From Cephalopachus bancanus (Eukaryota > Chordata > Mammalia > Primates > Tarsiidae): DNA of 64,000 bases. The DNA lies in assembly GCA_027257055.1 (NCBI GenBank), contig JAPVLO010000619.1:248001-312000 (forward strand). The letters are read 5' to 3'. Numbering within the stretch: the stretch's first letter is position 1; each line of letters opens with the position of its first letter. The notes under the pieces are model-generated. The model did no database searches, was not told the DNA's origin, and saw only the letters and a list, made by a program, of their open reading frames with translations. This document shows positions 11,398 to 25,199 of this stretch, one piece after another. The position numbers were made by a program, and so were the translations under genes.

Positions 11398-12095
11398 TTT
11401 TTCAAACATGAGGAAGAACATGAGAAAGAACAACCACAAATTGTCTTTTTGTTTCTTATCCAGTTTCTATGTAGCCTAAATTGTTTACAGCTACATAACA
11501 TCTTTCAATGCTTACACCCAAAACCAACATAATGATATATTACATTTTACTATTCTATGCTAATTCAAATTAGTCTCTATAAAACAGTGGCTGCTATAGT
11601 TACACTCTCCTAACACCAGCTGGCCTAATTCAAACTTCACTGGCCCCCCTGAATCAAACTGAACTAACCACATTTCTATAACAAAATGGTTACTTAAATT
11701 TTCTTAATCTATATAAACTATTTTCTAAAACCTATATCTATAAATTTCTAAAATCACATCAAGAGAACCTGTGACTTGCATGAAGTCTTCTCAATGTGAC
11801 TCCAAGTTAAACTTAAATTGTTTAAAACCAAAAGCCATAAACCATGGAAAATGGGAAAAATAGACTCCCAAGTTAGCTGTGCTCATTCTGGTTTCAGAGT
11901 CCTCTGTTACAGCCAGCAGGAGCCTTTCCCGGTTGCTTGTGCCAAGTGGAAAAAGTGGAGGAGGGAATGGGGTCAACAGCTCCCAAACACATTTAGTGGT
12001 CTTGGGGCCCATGGCCCTCCCTGATCCCTAATGCTCAGTGGGCCTCTGTGACCGGCTCCTAGCACCCTCAACTTTGTTGCTCATGAATAAATCTA
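11398..12095. other. Unclassified repeat-like segment
   Basis: This piece is the continuation of whatever the Alu at 11105 interrupted. It includes a locally GC-richer portion (11870-12075) and an AATAAA at about 12086 on the plus strand. It may be the U3 side or leader of the LTR element at 10808, or an unrelated repeat. I could not assign a family, and its open frames carry no recognisable domain. Confidence 0.3.
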
Positions 12096-12099
12096 GTTT

Positions 12100-12755
12100 T
12101 TGCCTGAAAATTTGTTAGTACTCATGAAGTCTTTTCAAGAGGTTGGTTGTTTATCTCCCACATATATTATAACACTAGATCAGGAAATTATGTGTCTTCA
12201 ATCACTGTACCTCTCTTTTATTTCTAAACTCCCAGTTTATTTGAAGAATATTCAATCAGGCAATATTCAGAGAGATGTACATATAATTCATATATAGATA
12301 TGCAAGAAAATACAATACAATAGATAACATAATATATTCTGTGGCATGCCAAAAGTCACTTTTACCTATATCCTACTAGATATGGTTATGCACTAATCAT
12401 ATCCTGAAGGAATAAAATAAGGCAAAATGCAGCTAGCATACAAGAATAAAATATGTCCATTAAGATTCAATTTCTCTGGGAAAATAAAGGAAGCGAATAC
12501 AATGCAGTTTATTAAGCAGCATATAAAACTCATCTCTATCAGGCAGATATTTTAAACAATAGCAGATAGTGAAATATAAAAAAAGGAATTGAATACTATA
12601 TGATTTAATACTCCATAAAATTTAATAATAGTGTGACTTTTAAATTAAGAAAAATGCAAACTCTTTAGGAGCATATAAACAGAATACCACCAACAACAAC
12701 AAAGAAAACCCTTAACATAATTACATGAAGTTCATTTGGTCAAATATGAGGGTAT
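12100..12755. other. Unique AT-rich DNA
   Basis: No gene or confident repeat seen. A short imperfect CAA run occurs near 12690-12702. Confidence 0.45.
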
Positions 12756-12756
12756 A

Positions 12757-13030
12757 AGTAACCCCGTGCCTTTGGGAGGCTCAGGTGAGTGGATTGCCTG
12801 AGACCATGGGTTTGAGACTTGCCTGGGCAGCGAGACCTCATCTCTACAATAAATCAAAGAAAAAAAATCAGCTGGGTGTGGCAGCACATGCCTGTAATTC
12901 CAGCTACTTGGAAGGCTGAAGCAGAAGGATCGCCAGAGACCAGCAGGTCAAGGCTGTGGTGGCTGGGAGTGGCCACTGCACTCCAGTCTGGGTGACAGAG
13001 TGAGACTCCAACTCAAAAAAAAAAAAAAAA
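12757..13030 (+). mobile_element. Alu, lineage-specific subfamily, 5'-truncated
   Basis: Starts within the left monomer at 'cgtgcctttgggaggctcag' and runs to a long A-tail (13014-13030). It shares the mid-linker and right-monomer diagnostic changes of the other young copies. The first ~25 bp of the Alu are missing and no clear TSD was found. Confidence 0.93.
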
Positions 13031-14599
13031 TTGACATGAGAAATCTTTGATTCTAAAATCGTAGATGGACTTTTGCTTTCCCACAAAATATACAGATATG
13101 AATGTCAATAAATATCAGATAAGTCAATCTGATAACATAAATAAGTTATCATTTCACTCTCCAAAATCATTAACATATTTATTTGATCCAATGGGTTTTC
13201 TGCTATTCTCTGTAAAATACATCCTATGTAACCCCCAGAAAATATGTAGATCTTATCTGCTTTGTTCACTATGCTAATGTGTATATTACAGTGCATGACA
13301 CTAGATTTGCATTCAATATGTAGTCTATTTAGTTAATTTATTAATAATACATGTTTTAGTGTGCTTTTATAATTGAGATACTAAGACATGTATTATAAAT
13401 GGAATGTGTTAAAAGTTAAGAAATATGAATTCTATGTAATTTGACTTTGTTTCAATTTACAGAGCAACACACAACTTTCCTCTGGATAAACATTGCATAC
13501 ACATTATTTCAGTAGCTATAAACACATGCGTGTACCATTTATCTATTAATAAATAATTGTCACATCTAAATTTTAGCTAATTATAAATAGAATAATTAAC
13601 ATAGAAGGTTATATTTTATTATTTATATAAGATAGCATCTCTGACTAAAATTTGTTAGGCCTAGATTTTTACTACTTTAGGTTTTCTATTTTTAAAAATT
13701 AAACATAGAGGAGTTATAACAACTTACATGACTATCAGTTATGTGTATGAATATTCACTTAACTTTATGATTTCCAGGACTGATTTCCATACATATATAT
13801 CCCTAACTAGACACTTCTGCTTTTCACCAACATGGAGTAACACAAGCTAGATTTATTTTGTCACAGAAATCACCTAAAAAGGAGGAAGAATGTGTAAAAC
13901 AATAACTCCTAAGACATTCTACATTAGACAAATAAAGTACAGTGATCCATAAAAGATGATAAACAAATAATAAAAGATGTATAATTTCCCCAGTTCACTG
14001 CCTGAAGAAATATTCTATTCTATGGTCCAAAAGGTGGAATCTAGTCAGATCCCCACTGTCTCCCTGAGCTGAGAAGACAGCTAAGAATTAGGTAAAAATT
14101 AAGTTATCTGATAGTCAGTGTCTAGAGCACAGGAGAAGTGAAATCTACACAAAATAAAACTAAAGAAGCTCACAGAAGATCTTTCTCACAATTGAATTAC
14201 ATGTTGACCAATGACCCAAGGCTTAAGAAAGAACCAGTTATAAAGTTTAGAGAGAACAATTCCTGTAGCTCACACAAGAGCCAGTAGCAAGAGAGGAAAT
14301 TCTTAATTCACAGAATATAATTAGATTTCTAGGAACTGTTTCACATTATTAATGGGTAAAGATTAGCACTAGAATAAATGATACTTTGATTCCATGTAAG
14401 AAATTTTAAAGCAAGATCACCCAAAATTATCCTTTTTAAAGGAACTGTACTGTATCTCAAAACTATGCTCAAGAATATTTTAAAGAATACAAAATAGTCA
14501 GCATCTGGCATGGTAAAATGCACAATGTCTGGCATTCTATTTTTTAAAAATCATGCATGCAAAAGAGTAGAAAAATATAGTCCCATAGTAAGAAGAAGA
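13031..14599. other. Unique AT-rich DNA
   Basis: No gene seen. The right part (about 14000-14599) may be upstream sequence of the old L1 fragment that follows, but I cannot show it. Confidence 0.4.
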
Positions 14600-15290
14600 A
14601 TCAACCAACACTGACCCAGAAATAGAAAAAATAGTAGAAGTTGTATGGAAGGATGTTCCATATGTTTAAGAGGTTGGGGGGAGAATTAAGCAGTTATTAA
14701 GTAGAAAACATTGAAAAAACCTCAAACAAGCTATTAGAAATTAAGACCACAATGAAAGAGATTAAAATTACACTAGATATGCTAATGGAGATTAAAATAT
14801 TGCAAAAGGAAAAAATTAGTGACACTGAAGATACAGTTATAGAAAAATCTTTAAAATTTCACACTGAGTATAGAATAGACTAACAGGAAAAAAAGGAAGA
14901 AAAAAAGAATTACTGAACTGTGGGAAACATTTAAATGGTAAAATAATCACTGAAGAAGAAGAGAGAGAAAAGGAGGGTGAAAAAATATTTGGAAAAATAA
15001 AGACAGAGAATTTTCCAAACTTGATAAAATCTATAAACCCAGGAATCCAACAAACTCAACAAACCCAAATTCAATAGATAAGAAGAAACTACACAATGAT
15101 ACATCATAACAAAATTGCTTAAATGCAATGATAGAGAAAATCTTAAAAACAGTCTTTAAAAAGAGACATTATGTACAAAAGAAGAAAGATTAAGATGACA
15201 GCAGTTTACTTATCTAAAACAATTCAAACCAGAAGACAGAAGAGACTTTTTTGCAATTCTGAAATGACCAAGAGTAATCAAGAAGAAAGA
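14600..15290 (+). mobile_element. Ancient L1 (L1M-type) ORF1-region remnant
   Basis: Plus-strand text such as 'ttttccaaacttgataaaat', 'ctcaacaaacccaaattc', 'acatcataacaaaattgctt' and 'agacattatgtacaaaag' follows the order of the ORF1 C-terminal region of ancient mammalian L1s. It is heavily decayed with no open frame. The flanks are AT-rich and boundaries are approximate. Confidence 0.6.
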
Positions 15291-15377
15291 AAAAACAAAT
15301 TTTCTGATTATGCATGAGGAAGGGTAAGACTGATTTTTCTAAGGTCTATTTTGAGTTTCTTCATAAAACATCACATA

Positions 15378-15436
15378 CATATACACACACATATATGTAT
15401 ATATATGCACACACATATCTATACATACATATATAT
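15378..15436. repeat. Imperfect (CA/TA)n microsatellite
   Basis: Run of alternating purine-pyrimidine dinucleotides (acatacatatacacacac, then tatatatg and acacacat blocks). The open frame over it is a by-product of the repeat. Confidence 0.8.
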
Positions 15437-15899
15437 GTAAGATTTTTATTCCAATTTGATTTAAATTTCAAAGAAAATTATAAAATATACTTATTTTAAT
15501 AAAAATGTGATTTAAATTTTTATTTGAATTATACAACATGATAAATTATAAAACACCTTTATATTTTTCTGCTTCTATCTTCCTTGAGGATCTAGGGGCA
15601 AGAACCTATATTAAATATGTTAGCATGTCGAAAATGCCTTTAATAAGCCTTATTAAATTAATTAGATGTGTACAATAAATCTTAGTGTGATCAAAGTCAT
15701 AAATGGATCAATAAAAAATCCATATTTTATAATTAATTCATTCATAATTTAATGAAGCCTTGACACTCCAAGGTTAAAGCAAATTGGCAGAAGTTTAAAT
15801 TTCTAAACAAACTTTTAAAAATGCACTGTAAATATTACAAGTAGATGTTATTAGGTATGGTATCCTAATCTTGAATTTTGCTTACAAATTAGTAATCAT

Positions 15900-18800
15900 G
15901 CTAAACAACTACCAGGTCAACACTGAAATCAAAGCAGAAATTAAAAGACTCTTGGAAACAAATGAAAACCTCTAGGATGCCATGGAAACAATTCTAAGAG
16001 GGGAATTTATAGCTTCATGAGCACACATCAAGAGAACAGAAGGATCACAAGTGAGCAGCCTAAAACGTCACCTAAGGGAGCTGGAAAGAGAAGACCATCA
16101 AAACCCCAACTTTAGCAGAAGAATCCAAATCACCAAAATAAAAGTCCAAAAATGGGGAATAGAAGACAAAAATATCATAGAAAATATCAACAAATAAAAA
16201 AGATGGTTCTTTGAAAGAATTAACCAGATTGATGGATCTCTAGCCAGAATGACCAAGAAAAAGAGAAAAAAAAGTCCAAATAAATACAATCAGAAATACA
16301 AAAGATCAATTCACAAATGATCCTGAAGTAATACAAAACATTTTCAGAGATTGGTATGTACACCTATATGGAAACAAACTTTATTAGTGAAACGAAATGG
16401 AGGACTTTCTGACATCACACAACCACCCCAGATTGAAACAGGAAGACCTTGAGACACTAAATAGACCAATAACAACCCAGGAAATTGACTCTGTCAAACA
16501 AAAACTATCAAAAAAAAAAAAAAAATCCAGGACCAGATGGATTTCCAGCAGAATATACAATGAAGAGCTGATACCAGTCCTATTGAAAGTATTTGAGGAA
16601 GTTGAGAAAGATGAAATTCTCCCCAAATAATTTTATGAAGCTAACTTCACATTTATACCAAACTGGATAAAGATACAACAAAAAAAGAGAACTACAGGCC
16701 AATATCACTTATGAACATAGATGGAAATATCCCCAACATTGTTCTAACAAATTGGATCAAAAACATATCTCACAAATCATCCCCCATGACAGAGTAGACT
16801 TCATTCCCAGGATGTATGTCTGGTTCAACATTTGCAAGACCATAAATATAATTAAATACATCAACAGATGTAAAGGCAAAAACGATATAATTATCTCATT
16901 AGATGCAGAAAATGCTTTTGATAAAATCCAGCATCCTTTCCTGATAAAAATCCCCAAAACCTAGATATAGATATAGGAATGTAGCTCAAAATAGTAAGTG
17001 CCAATTGTGATAAACCCACAGTTAGCATATTGATAAATGGACAGAAGCTGAAAAAATTTCCCCTGAAAACTGGAACAAGACAAGTTTGCTCAATCTCACC
17101 CCACTTGTTCAACATTGTATTGGAAGTCCTAATTTGGGCAATTAGACACAAGAAGAAAATCAGGGGTATCGAAATAGGAAAAGAGGAAGTCAATTTATCC
17201 CTCTTTGCTGATGATATAATCCTAAGCCTTGAAAATCCAAGAGAATCTGTCAAAAACCTGCTCGCACTGATAAAGGACATTGGCAAAGTCTTGGGGTACA
17301 AAATAAATGTGCATAAGACAGTTGCCTTCCTATACACCAACAGCAATCAGGCAGAGACCCAAATTAAAAGCACAATCCCATTCACAATAGCCACCAAAAA
17401 GTGAAATACCCTGACATCTTCCTAACCAGACAAGTGAAAGATATTTACAATGACAACTACAAAACACTGCACAAAGAAATCCAAGAAGAAACAGACAAAT
17501 GGAAAAATATGCCATTCTGGTGGACAGGAAGAATCAACATTGTTAAAATGTCCCTCCTACCAAAGAAAATCTACAGATGCAACACAATACCCACTCTTAT
17601 GGAAACATAAATGACCACAAATAACCAAAACACTCCTCAGCAAAAGAAACAAAGCAGGAGGTGTCACACTGCCAGATTTCAAACTTTACTATAAGGCTAC
17701 AGTAATCAAAACAGCCTGGTATTGGTACAAAAATAAACATATGGATGAGTGGAACAGGATAGGGATTCCAGAAGCAAGGCCTAAATTTCTCAACCAACTC
17801 ATCCTTGTTAAAACCTCCAGCAACAACCAATGTGGAGAGGAGAACCTATTTAGTAAATGGTGCTGGTAAAACTGGCTGACCACATGCAGAAGATTGAAAC
17901 AGGACCCCTACCTATCACCATACACACAAATTACCTCTAAATGGATAAAGATCTAAACATAAAACCTCAAACTATAAGAATCTTAGAAAGTGCAGAAAGC
18001 ACCTTTATGGAAATTGGAACTGGTAACCAATTCCTATTCAGTACCCTAAATGCCCATACCTTAAGAAATAAGGTATACATGTGGGACCTCATCAAACTGA
18101 ATAAGCTTCTGCAAAGCAAAAGAAAGCATCAAGGGAACAGGGAGAAAACTCAAAGAATGGGAAAAATAATTGTCATCTGTATATCTCACAAAGGTCTAAC
18201 ATGTAGGATCTACAAGGAACTCCAATGCACTGAAAGGAAAAACAAAGGCCCATTAAAAAGTGGGCAAAATACATGAATAGACACTTCTGAAAAGAAGATA
18301 TATGGGCAGCCTACAGACACATGAAAAAGTGCTCAGCTTCACTCATCATCAGACTAATGCAAATCAAAACCACATTGAGATATCACTTAATTCAAGTAAG
18401 AATGACCATCATTAATAAAACAAACAGCAATAAATGCTGGTGAGGATACAAAGTAAAAGGAACACTTATACACTGCTGGTGGGAATGCAAACTAGTGGAA
18501 CCTCTTTGGAAGACAATGTCTCAGTTTCTCAAAGAACTAGAAATTGACCTTCCACATGAGCCACCAATTCCCCTATTGGGAATATACCCAGCCAAACTCA
18601 AATCATTTTACAAAAAAGATATCAGCACACGTATGTTTGCTGCAGCTCTATTTACAATAGCAAAAACATGGAACCAAGCGTATTGCCCATTGAAGCTGAC
18701 TGGATAAAACAAAAGTGGTACATCTACACAACGGAGTATTACGCAGCCATAAAGAAGGACAAACATATGAACTTCGCAGCCACTTGGATGGATTTAGAGT

Positions 18801-19066
18801 CGATCATACTTAGTGAACTATCTCAGAAACAAAGAACAGAGTGTCATATATTCTCACTCATAAGCCAACCTTGTGCAATGAAAATGCTATAAGAAAGAGA
18901 TTGGCAGTATTGGGAAACTCAGGGGAGGAGGGGTGGGAATGGCAGTCCAGGGAAACTGCTAGCAGAGGGAGGGGCACACCTCATCAGCAAGGATACCTAC
19001 ATAATCAAGGTTTGTGTACCTAACCCTGAATTGTACCTCACATCTTTATAATAAAAAATAAACATT
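15900..19066 (+). mobile_element. 5'-truncated L1 (ORF2 from the endonuclease end, through the 3' end)
   Basis: A 3.2-kb plus-strand L1. It starts at the end of the endonuclease domain (NYQVNTEIKAEIKRLLETNE) and passes through the RT domain. RT motifs are visible, including [16 protein letters not shown] and the catalytic-motif region [19 protein letters not shown] at about 17195-17255. It then continues through the C-terminus (YYAAIKKDKHMNF near 18740) and the 3' UTR. The end is the family's 3' block 'cctaaccctgaattgtacc' followed by AATAAA-like repeats and an A-rich tail. Frameshifts and stops occur throughout, plus an A-run at 16507-16525, so it cannot encode a full ORF2p. Same family as copy C at 40395-45982. 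Confidence 0.95.
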
Positions 19067-19069
19067 AAA

Positions 19070-21068
19070 AAAGCACTGTGAGACTCCGTGGTACTTACTA
19101 AACTCGTATAGGCCAAATATTAAAAACTTTTGAGTCAACAAACATTTCTTTAAATAAATTTGGAACATCCAGGTCTGAAAATGTTTTACACCAGCAATCC
19201 ACTGACATTTCTAAGCTAGTTTAGAGTGTTTTTTTTTTTTTTTAATGAAAAGCAGTTCCTGCTTTGCAAACTACCACCCAAGTTCATATTTTTAAAAAGT
19301 TAAATCATACTGTTATGGCAAAGGAAATTAGATATGGTATGATTATAAAACCTGTAAAAAAAGTTCTGAATTTCATTTTTATTCTTGTGAAAATCTCAAA
19401 TCAAATTTTCCTGAAATTTTTTCAAAGTTAGAAGAAAAATTCTGAAGATAAATTAAAACATAGTTCACCTTAGTATGTCACAAATCATTTAAAAATCATG
19501 TTGTTCACCAAGAGATCAGAAATTATGCCTAAAAAAATTTAAGTCTAATTACCAGGTGTAGTTCTATTTAGGAAGGTAAAGTTGGTGAAGTAAAAAATAT
19601 AAAAGGTTGCTTCTTTCATGAATACATAGAAGACTAATTCTTTCTCTCAAATCTTTTACATTTAAAAAACTATTTAATTCAGTGAGGTAATCGTGTTAAG
19701 ATTCCAGATAATTTCAAGTTATGTATTAACATTTTCAGTTGTTTAAAACCTACAGTCATGGCTAACTATTGGAACTTAATTGCTTGCAAGAGTTACTGAA
19801 GCTTCCACTTTTCTACTAGAAGAATTCAGTTCATTTTTCAATCTTCTTGATTTAATTAGTGTCTGCTTTTAAGGTTCTTTGCTTATATCTCCCAATTGTA
19901 AGGCATCTCATGATAGTCTTCTTTATTAATTATGTGCATGTAAGTAGCAAGAGACTTTGCTTTATAGATCAATGCTGTGTATAACCAAGAAAACTAGCCA
20001 GTATACACACTGAGAAATGTTACATTACCAGGAGGGGAAGCCAAATGATAGTGTGAAGATAATACACATGTATAGCTTGAGAAGACATAGAAACAGTGTT
20101 TTCTGAAACTCCCTGACTCAGGTAGGGTATGTATCCTAATCATTCTTTTTCTTTTTTATAGTATTGACCTATATTTCATAACATTCATAAAAATGATCTC
20201 CTCTTTCAGTAGGTACATTTCAAGGCCATCTAATATGACAATCATTATACTTAGATTGTGAAGATACACATAAGTATGAAATGGTCCCTGTTTTCAAAAT
20301 CCTTAGCATTTTAGAAATAGGGGAAAATGGGCATGCGTCTCTGTATGTAGAGACCAGAACAATCAAAGGGAAAGGTACCAGTGAACTTGAATGATGAACT
20401 TGGCTTGACTGCCTAATTCCAGACGAAAGCTTTAGAATGAATATGAGTTATAATTTCAGAGATGAGAAGAGGAAAGGGTCTCACAGGAGAAGGACAAAGC
20501 ATGTGTTGTGCATGTTGATTATGGGCACAGTGCTCCTAGACACATTGCTACCACCTTTCAGGGAACCATCAAGTGGTCCTCAATGAGGTGCTCATTCAGC
20601 CTATTCAGCAAAACCCTTGATCGAGGGCAGGGAAAAGTCTAAGGGGAGCACTTTGGCTACTTGGTAATGTGGCCAACTCTTCAAAATGACTTTTATGTGA
20701 GAAAACTTTAAGTACACAAGGTCCAGAAATACCATGTCTGTGGAACAAAATTAAAACAGCATACATCTCTTCCCATGCCAAGAAAAACAGCAAAATAAAG
20801 TCTATAACAAATCAGAAAATTAAATGAGCATCTATGACCCATTCTTTCTGACATTCAAAGCCAAGAAACTAAAACCATTTTACTCTTACAATGACGCTTT
20901 TTGTTGTAAGAGGACTTGGATAAAGTATATTCAAAAGTACATTTTCATAGCTATAAATCCACTTAGTGTTGTGTAATAAAGATATCAGCAATAATTATGA
21001 CAATCTTGGGATATCAGAAAATTCTGTGTATGGCCTAGAAAATGCATAGATAGCCCTTGTTTACTTTG
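19070..21068. other. Unique intergenic DNA
   Basis: About 2 kb without recognisable genes or repeats except a poly-T run at 19230-19243. The 62-codon frame at 20605-20793 (minus) has no recognisable domain. Confidence 0.5.
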
Positions 21069-21074
21069 GTTAGC

Positions 21075-22145
21075 CTAGAGGTGACTTGACAGATCATTTG
21101 AGCTCCAATCCCAACCCCTCCCTGCTGTGACAGTTTCCCATTCTGCCAATCCCTTTCTTACAGTATTATGATAAATGTCCAAGGTCCACTTATGAGTGAG
21201 AACATATTTTACTCTGTCCTTTGTTTCTTTGATACAACACTGAGTATAATCGACTCTACATCCATCCAAGTTGCTGCAAAGTTTATGTCTGTTCTTCTTC
21301 ATGGCTGCATAATATTCCATTGTACATATCTACCACATTTTAAAAAATCTCCTTCAGCTTCAATGGGCAATATGGTTGGTTCCAGGTTTTTGCTATTGTC
21401 AACAGAGCTGCAACAAATATGTGTGTGAAGATATCTTTATAATAGAATGACTTGAGTTCCTTAGGGTATATTCCCAATAATGGAATTCCTAGGTCATATA
21501 GGATGTCAATTTCTAGTTCTCTCAGAAAATGCCACGTTGTCTTCCAAGAAGGTTGCACTCATTTTGCATTCTCATAAGCAGTGTAGAAATGTTCCTTTTT
21601 TTCTGTATCCTCTCTAGCATCTGTTGTTGTTTGGTTTACTGATAATGGCCATTCTTACTGGGGTTATGTGATATCTCAATATAGTTTTGATTTGCATTTC
21701 TCTGAGGACTAGTGATGCTGAGCACTTTTTCATATGTGTGTTGGCTTCCTGTAATCTTATTTTGAGAGGTGTCTATTGATGTTTTTTGCAGGTTTTAATG
21801 TGGCTGCTTTTTAAAAATTTTTCCTTTCAGCACATTTGAATTCCTTGTAGATCCTAGATATTATGCCTTTGTTAGATAGACAGTTGGCAAATATATTTTC
21901 CTATTCTGTCGGGTGTCTCTCCACTCTGTTGATGGTTTCTTTTGCTTTGCAGAAGCTATTAAGTTTGATGAGGACACACTTTGATCAGGAAGTGGTTGCC
22001 ACTTCCAATTTCCATAAGGGCGTCTCCTGCATTTTCTAATATTCTTATAGTTTGATTTACTTTTAGATCTTTGATCCATTAAGAGTTAATTTTTGTGTGC
22101 GATGATATGTAGGTGTCTTGTTTCAATCTTCTGGATGTGATCAGC
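21075..22145 (-). mobile_element. L1 3' fragment, minus strand
   Basis: Minus-strand L1 covering the ORF2 C-terminus. Recognisable peptides are MEYYAAMKKNRHKL near 21300, LEIDILYDLGIPLLGIYP near 21500, and a broken upstream stretch near 21900-22079. It lacks the terminal 3' block and poly(A), so the 3' end is truncated at about 21075. The 5' side ends at about 22145. Confidence 0.9.
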
Positions 22146-22365
22146 CAGGAAAATTGAGCGTTATATAGCATAGATACATTAATTGCAATTCTGTGCTCCA
22201 GCCTGTAAACATTCGTTGCATAGAAGCTTCACTATATAAACTTTATCATGTTTTCAAGCCAGAACAACAAATATGATTAAACCAAAATTATTTGTTTGGT
22301 TTTCTTATCTTGTTCGTTTTGTACATGCACACACATAAATGAAGGTGACTGGGAGAAAACAAAGA

Positions 22366-22393
22366 ACAACAAAACAACAACAACAACAACAAA
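22366..22393. repeat. (CAA)n microsatellite
   Basis: About nine AAC/ACA units with one interruption, in otherwise unique sequence (22146-22750) where no gene is seen. Confidence 0.85.
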
Positions 22394-22774
22394 TAAATTA
22401 GTTTCATCTGAAATTTATGTCAACAATTCCCAAGCAACTTCCAAATGGACCTTCAATAATATCAAGCAATTCTCCTAAACTTCCTTGATCAAAGGACTGT
22501 ACCAGGCCATGAGAAAATTATATTATTTTCTCTTCAAATACCTTTATTGATTCACTTTGTTATCGATCAAATAGAAACAGAACAATAGTAATATCTAACA
22601 CTTAGGTCTAATATCTAACACAGTTACTAGCTGAAAATTATTACATTAGTGGAGCCTTTTTTTCTATCACATAGACAAATTATTATTTATATTAAACTAT
22701 CCTTTATTTGAGATTCATAACCCAATCTCTCTTGATTTCTCAGGAAATTGACTATCTTAAGTTTTACTCTTGCT

Positions 22775-23212
22775 GAAGGATCCTTGTATCCTTAAAACAT
22801 CCTTAAAACTACAAATAAAAATCCTTAAAACTACAAATAAAAACATCCTTAAAACTACAAATATCTGCCGGGCTCAGTGGCTCAGCCTGTAATCCTGCGT
22901 CTTTGGGAGGCTGATTTGAGTGGATTGCCTGAGACCGTAGGTTCGATACCAGACTGGGCAGTCAGACCTCATCTCTACAATAAATCAAAAAATCAGCCAG
23001 GCGTGGTAGCACATACCTGTAATTCCGGCTACTTGGAAGGCTGAGGCGGAAGGATCGCCAGAGCCCAGCAGGTCGAGGCTGTGGTGGCCGGGAGCAGCCA
23101 CTGCACTCCAGTCTGGGCAACAGAGTGAGACTCCAACTCAAAAAAAATAAAAAATAAAAAAATTTTAAAAACTACAAATATCCTTAAAATATCCTTAAAA
23201 CTACAAAAAAAA
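22775..23212. repeat. Short minisatellite of ~22-bp units, split by an Alu
   Basis: Repeated units of the form 'atccttaaaactacaaata' occur about four times before the Alu (22775-22862) and about two more times after it (23168-23212). The repeated block at the right junction is partly the Alu target-site duplication, but the further unit at 23181-23205 lies beyond the TSD, so the array pre-existed. Confidence 0.8.
22866..23167 (+). mobile_element. Alu, lineage-specific subfamily, inserted in a minisatellite
   Basis: Full dimer beginning 'gccgggctcagtggctc' with diagnostic right-monomer text and a compound A-rich tail. It has a 15-bp TSD 'aaaactacaaatatc' at 22851-22865 and 23168-23182. Confidence 0.95.
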
Positions 23213-24639
23213 ATCTACTGCCTCCGTGTATTTTCAAGTGCTTTTTTATTGCCCTTTTTTCTTTAGAATAAACTTTACTTAAAAAGTTGTCTAGCACCAC
23301 TATTCCTATTTTCCTCTTTCCATCCTTCCTTTAACATATCAACATGGTCTCTCCACTAAAACTGCTCAAATCACGGGGGAATTTCAACTCCCACATTACC
23401 CAAACCCATAACCAATTTGAGTTTATCTCATTTGTACAAAATATCACTTTCATAGTATTTAATTAACGCACACAGATAAAAGTAATCATGCAATTTTATT
23501 TAAAAATAATTTTGAAAATTGTACTGTTGTTAAATTTGCTTGTCAGTATCTCTTATTCCATTGGTGAGCCAATAATAAATTTCTTGACATAAAACAAACT
23601 CATTGGACAACCTGATTCTTAGGGGGTGCTGGAATCAAATTTCTACCTTGGGTGAGACTTTTACTTCCTGAAGAAATGCATTTTTAACCATGGATTGTTT
23701 GCTGTCTACTTATTGATACTTGAGAAGAAAATCTTTAGGATATCTCAATATGTGGGAAGCAGGGAAGTGTCCTTATTTGTAAAATAAAACACAAAATTTT
23801 CCTCTGAGAATGTTACTTTGCACTTTAAATCGAAGAAAATGCTTTTATATTTGTATATTGTTTCGCAGTTAAAATATACTAAATTGATTGAAAATTTCTT
23901 TGGGTATTTGCAACTAAGTTTAGAAAGAACTGAACAAAATAAGAAATCTAGAGGTTTCAGAAATTTTATTTTGCTTTTAGAATCTTTTGAGTTTGAACAA
24001 TGTAGATAACCTTGTTCATGCAAAATGAATATAAACATAATACAACATTATCAATTTACAATCTAATTTTCAGTCAGTTATTTAAATTAGTTTGTATATT
24101 TTATCTTATTTACAATTTTCTAAAGGAATTAATTCTGTAACATACATAGGGTTTTTGTCACTTATAGTTTGAGGGTGTTTATTGATTTAATTTTAAATTG
24201 TGAAAATATATAAACATACAAGAAATGATATAATCAACATCCATATTATCATCACACAAAGTTAAAATGATGGTAGTAGATTTTTATCATAATTATTTTA
24301 ATGCAGCTTTTAAAGAAAGTAACTACTTGTCCATAAAAGTTAATACATTTTATTCTCTCAATCAATGAAAAGCTCACATTGTCACTATGTAGAGTACTTA
24401 AATTATCCATTCAACATTTATAAAAAAATTATCATAACATATATGTGGTTGTGGAATTCTTTCAATATTAATGCACTTTCTGTTTTATCTCTGGCCATGT
24501 TATTTCATTTAGTCCTCTTGTAGTATTACATGGTATAAAAATGTACACTTATTGCTCTTCTAGTTGTTATTTTGTTTATTTCAAATGTTTCCCTCTCTCA
24601 ATGTCCATCAATCTTAGAAACCACTAATTGTACTACAAA
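23213..24639. other. Unique AT-rich DNA
   Basis: No gene or repeat recognised. Open frames on both strands at 23745-24038 overlap one another and have no recognisable domain. Confidence 0.45.
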
Positions 24640-25199
24640 AAGGTTATAATAAATAAGAGAAAAACATACAAAACACAACATTGAAATAAAATGATAGATA
24701 TGCTTGGCTATTGTGAACCAAAAAAAATCTTAAAATCTTTCAAGATAAATTATGAAAAAAGCATAACTCACAAGATAAAGAATAATAATACAAAATGTTA
24801 AGAGAAATAATTGAACAAAAGTACATATCCATCATAAACAAACAGATATATGATTAATAATAACTCTTTACAATATTTCACATTATAATATGTGGATGGA
24901 ATATACAGGTTTTCAGATTTAGTTGATAAATCAAGTAGACAAATATAAACTGAAATACTCAAATCTGAAAAATACCATTGATAAACTCAAATTATCACAT
25001 ACATAATATACTGAATGTATCCTCATGTGCACGTGAACAACCAAAACTTGTGTGTTTAAGGTGATAAAGACATTCTCAATGGAAACTAAAAAATTAATTT
25101 CATAAAAATTATATATATCAAGTTCTTTGCAATAAAATTTGAAATAAGAAATAAAAAATAGCTAAAGCATTTGTGTGTAAAATTACATTACACATTTTC

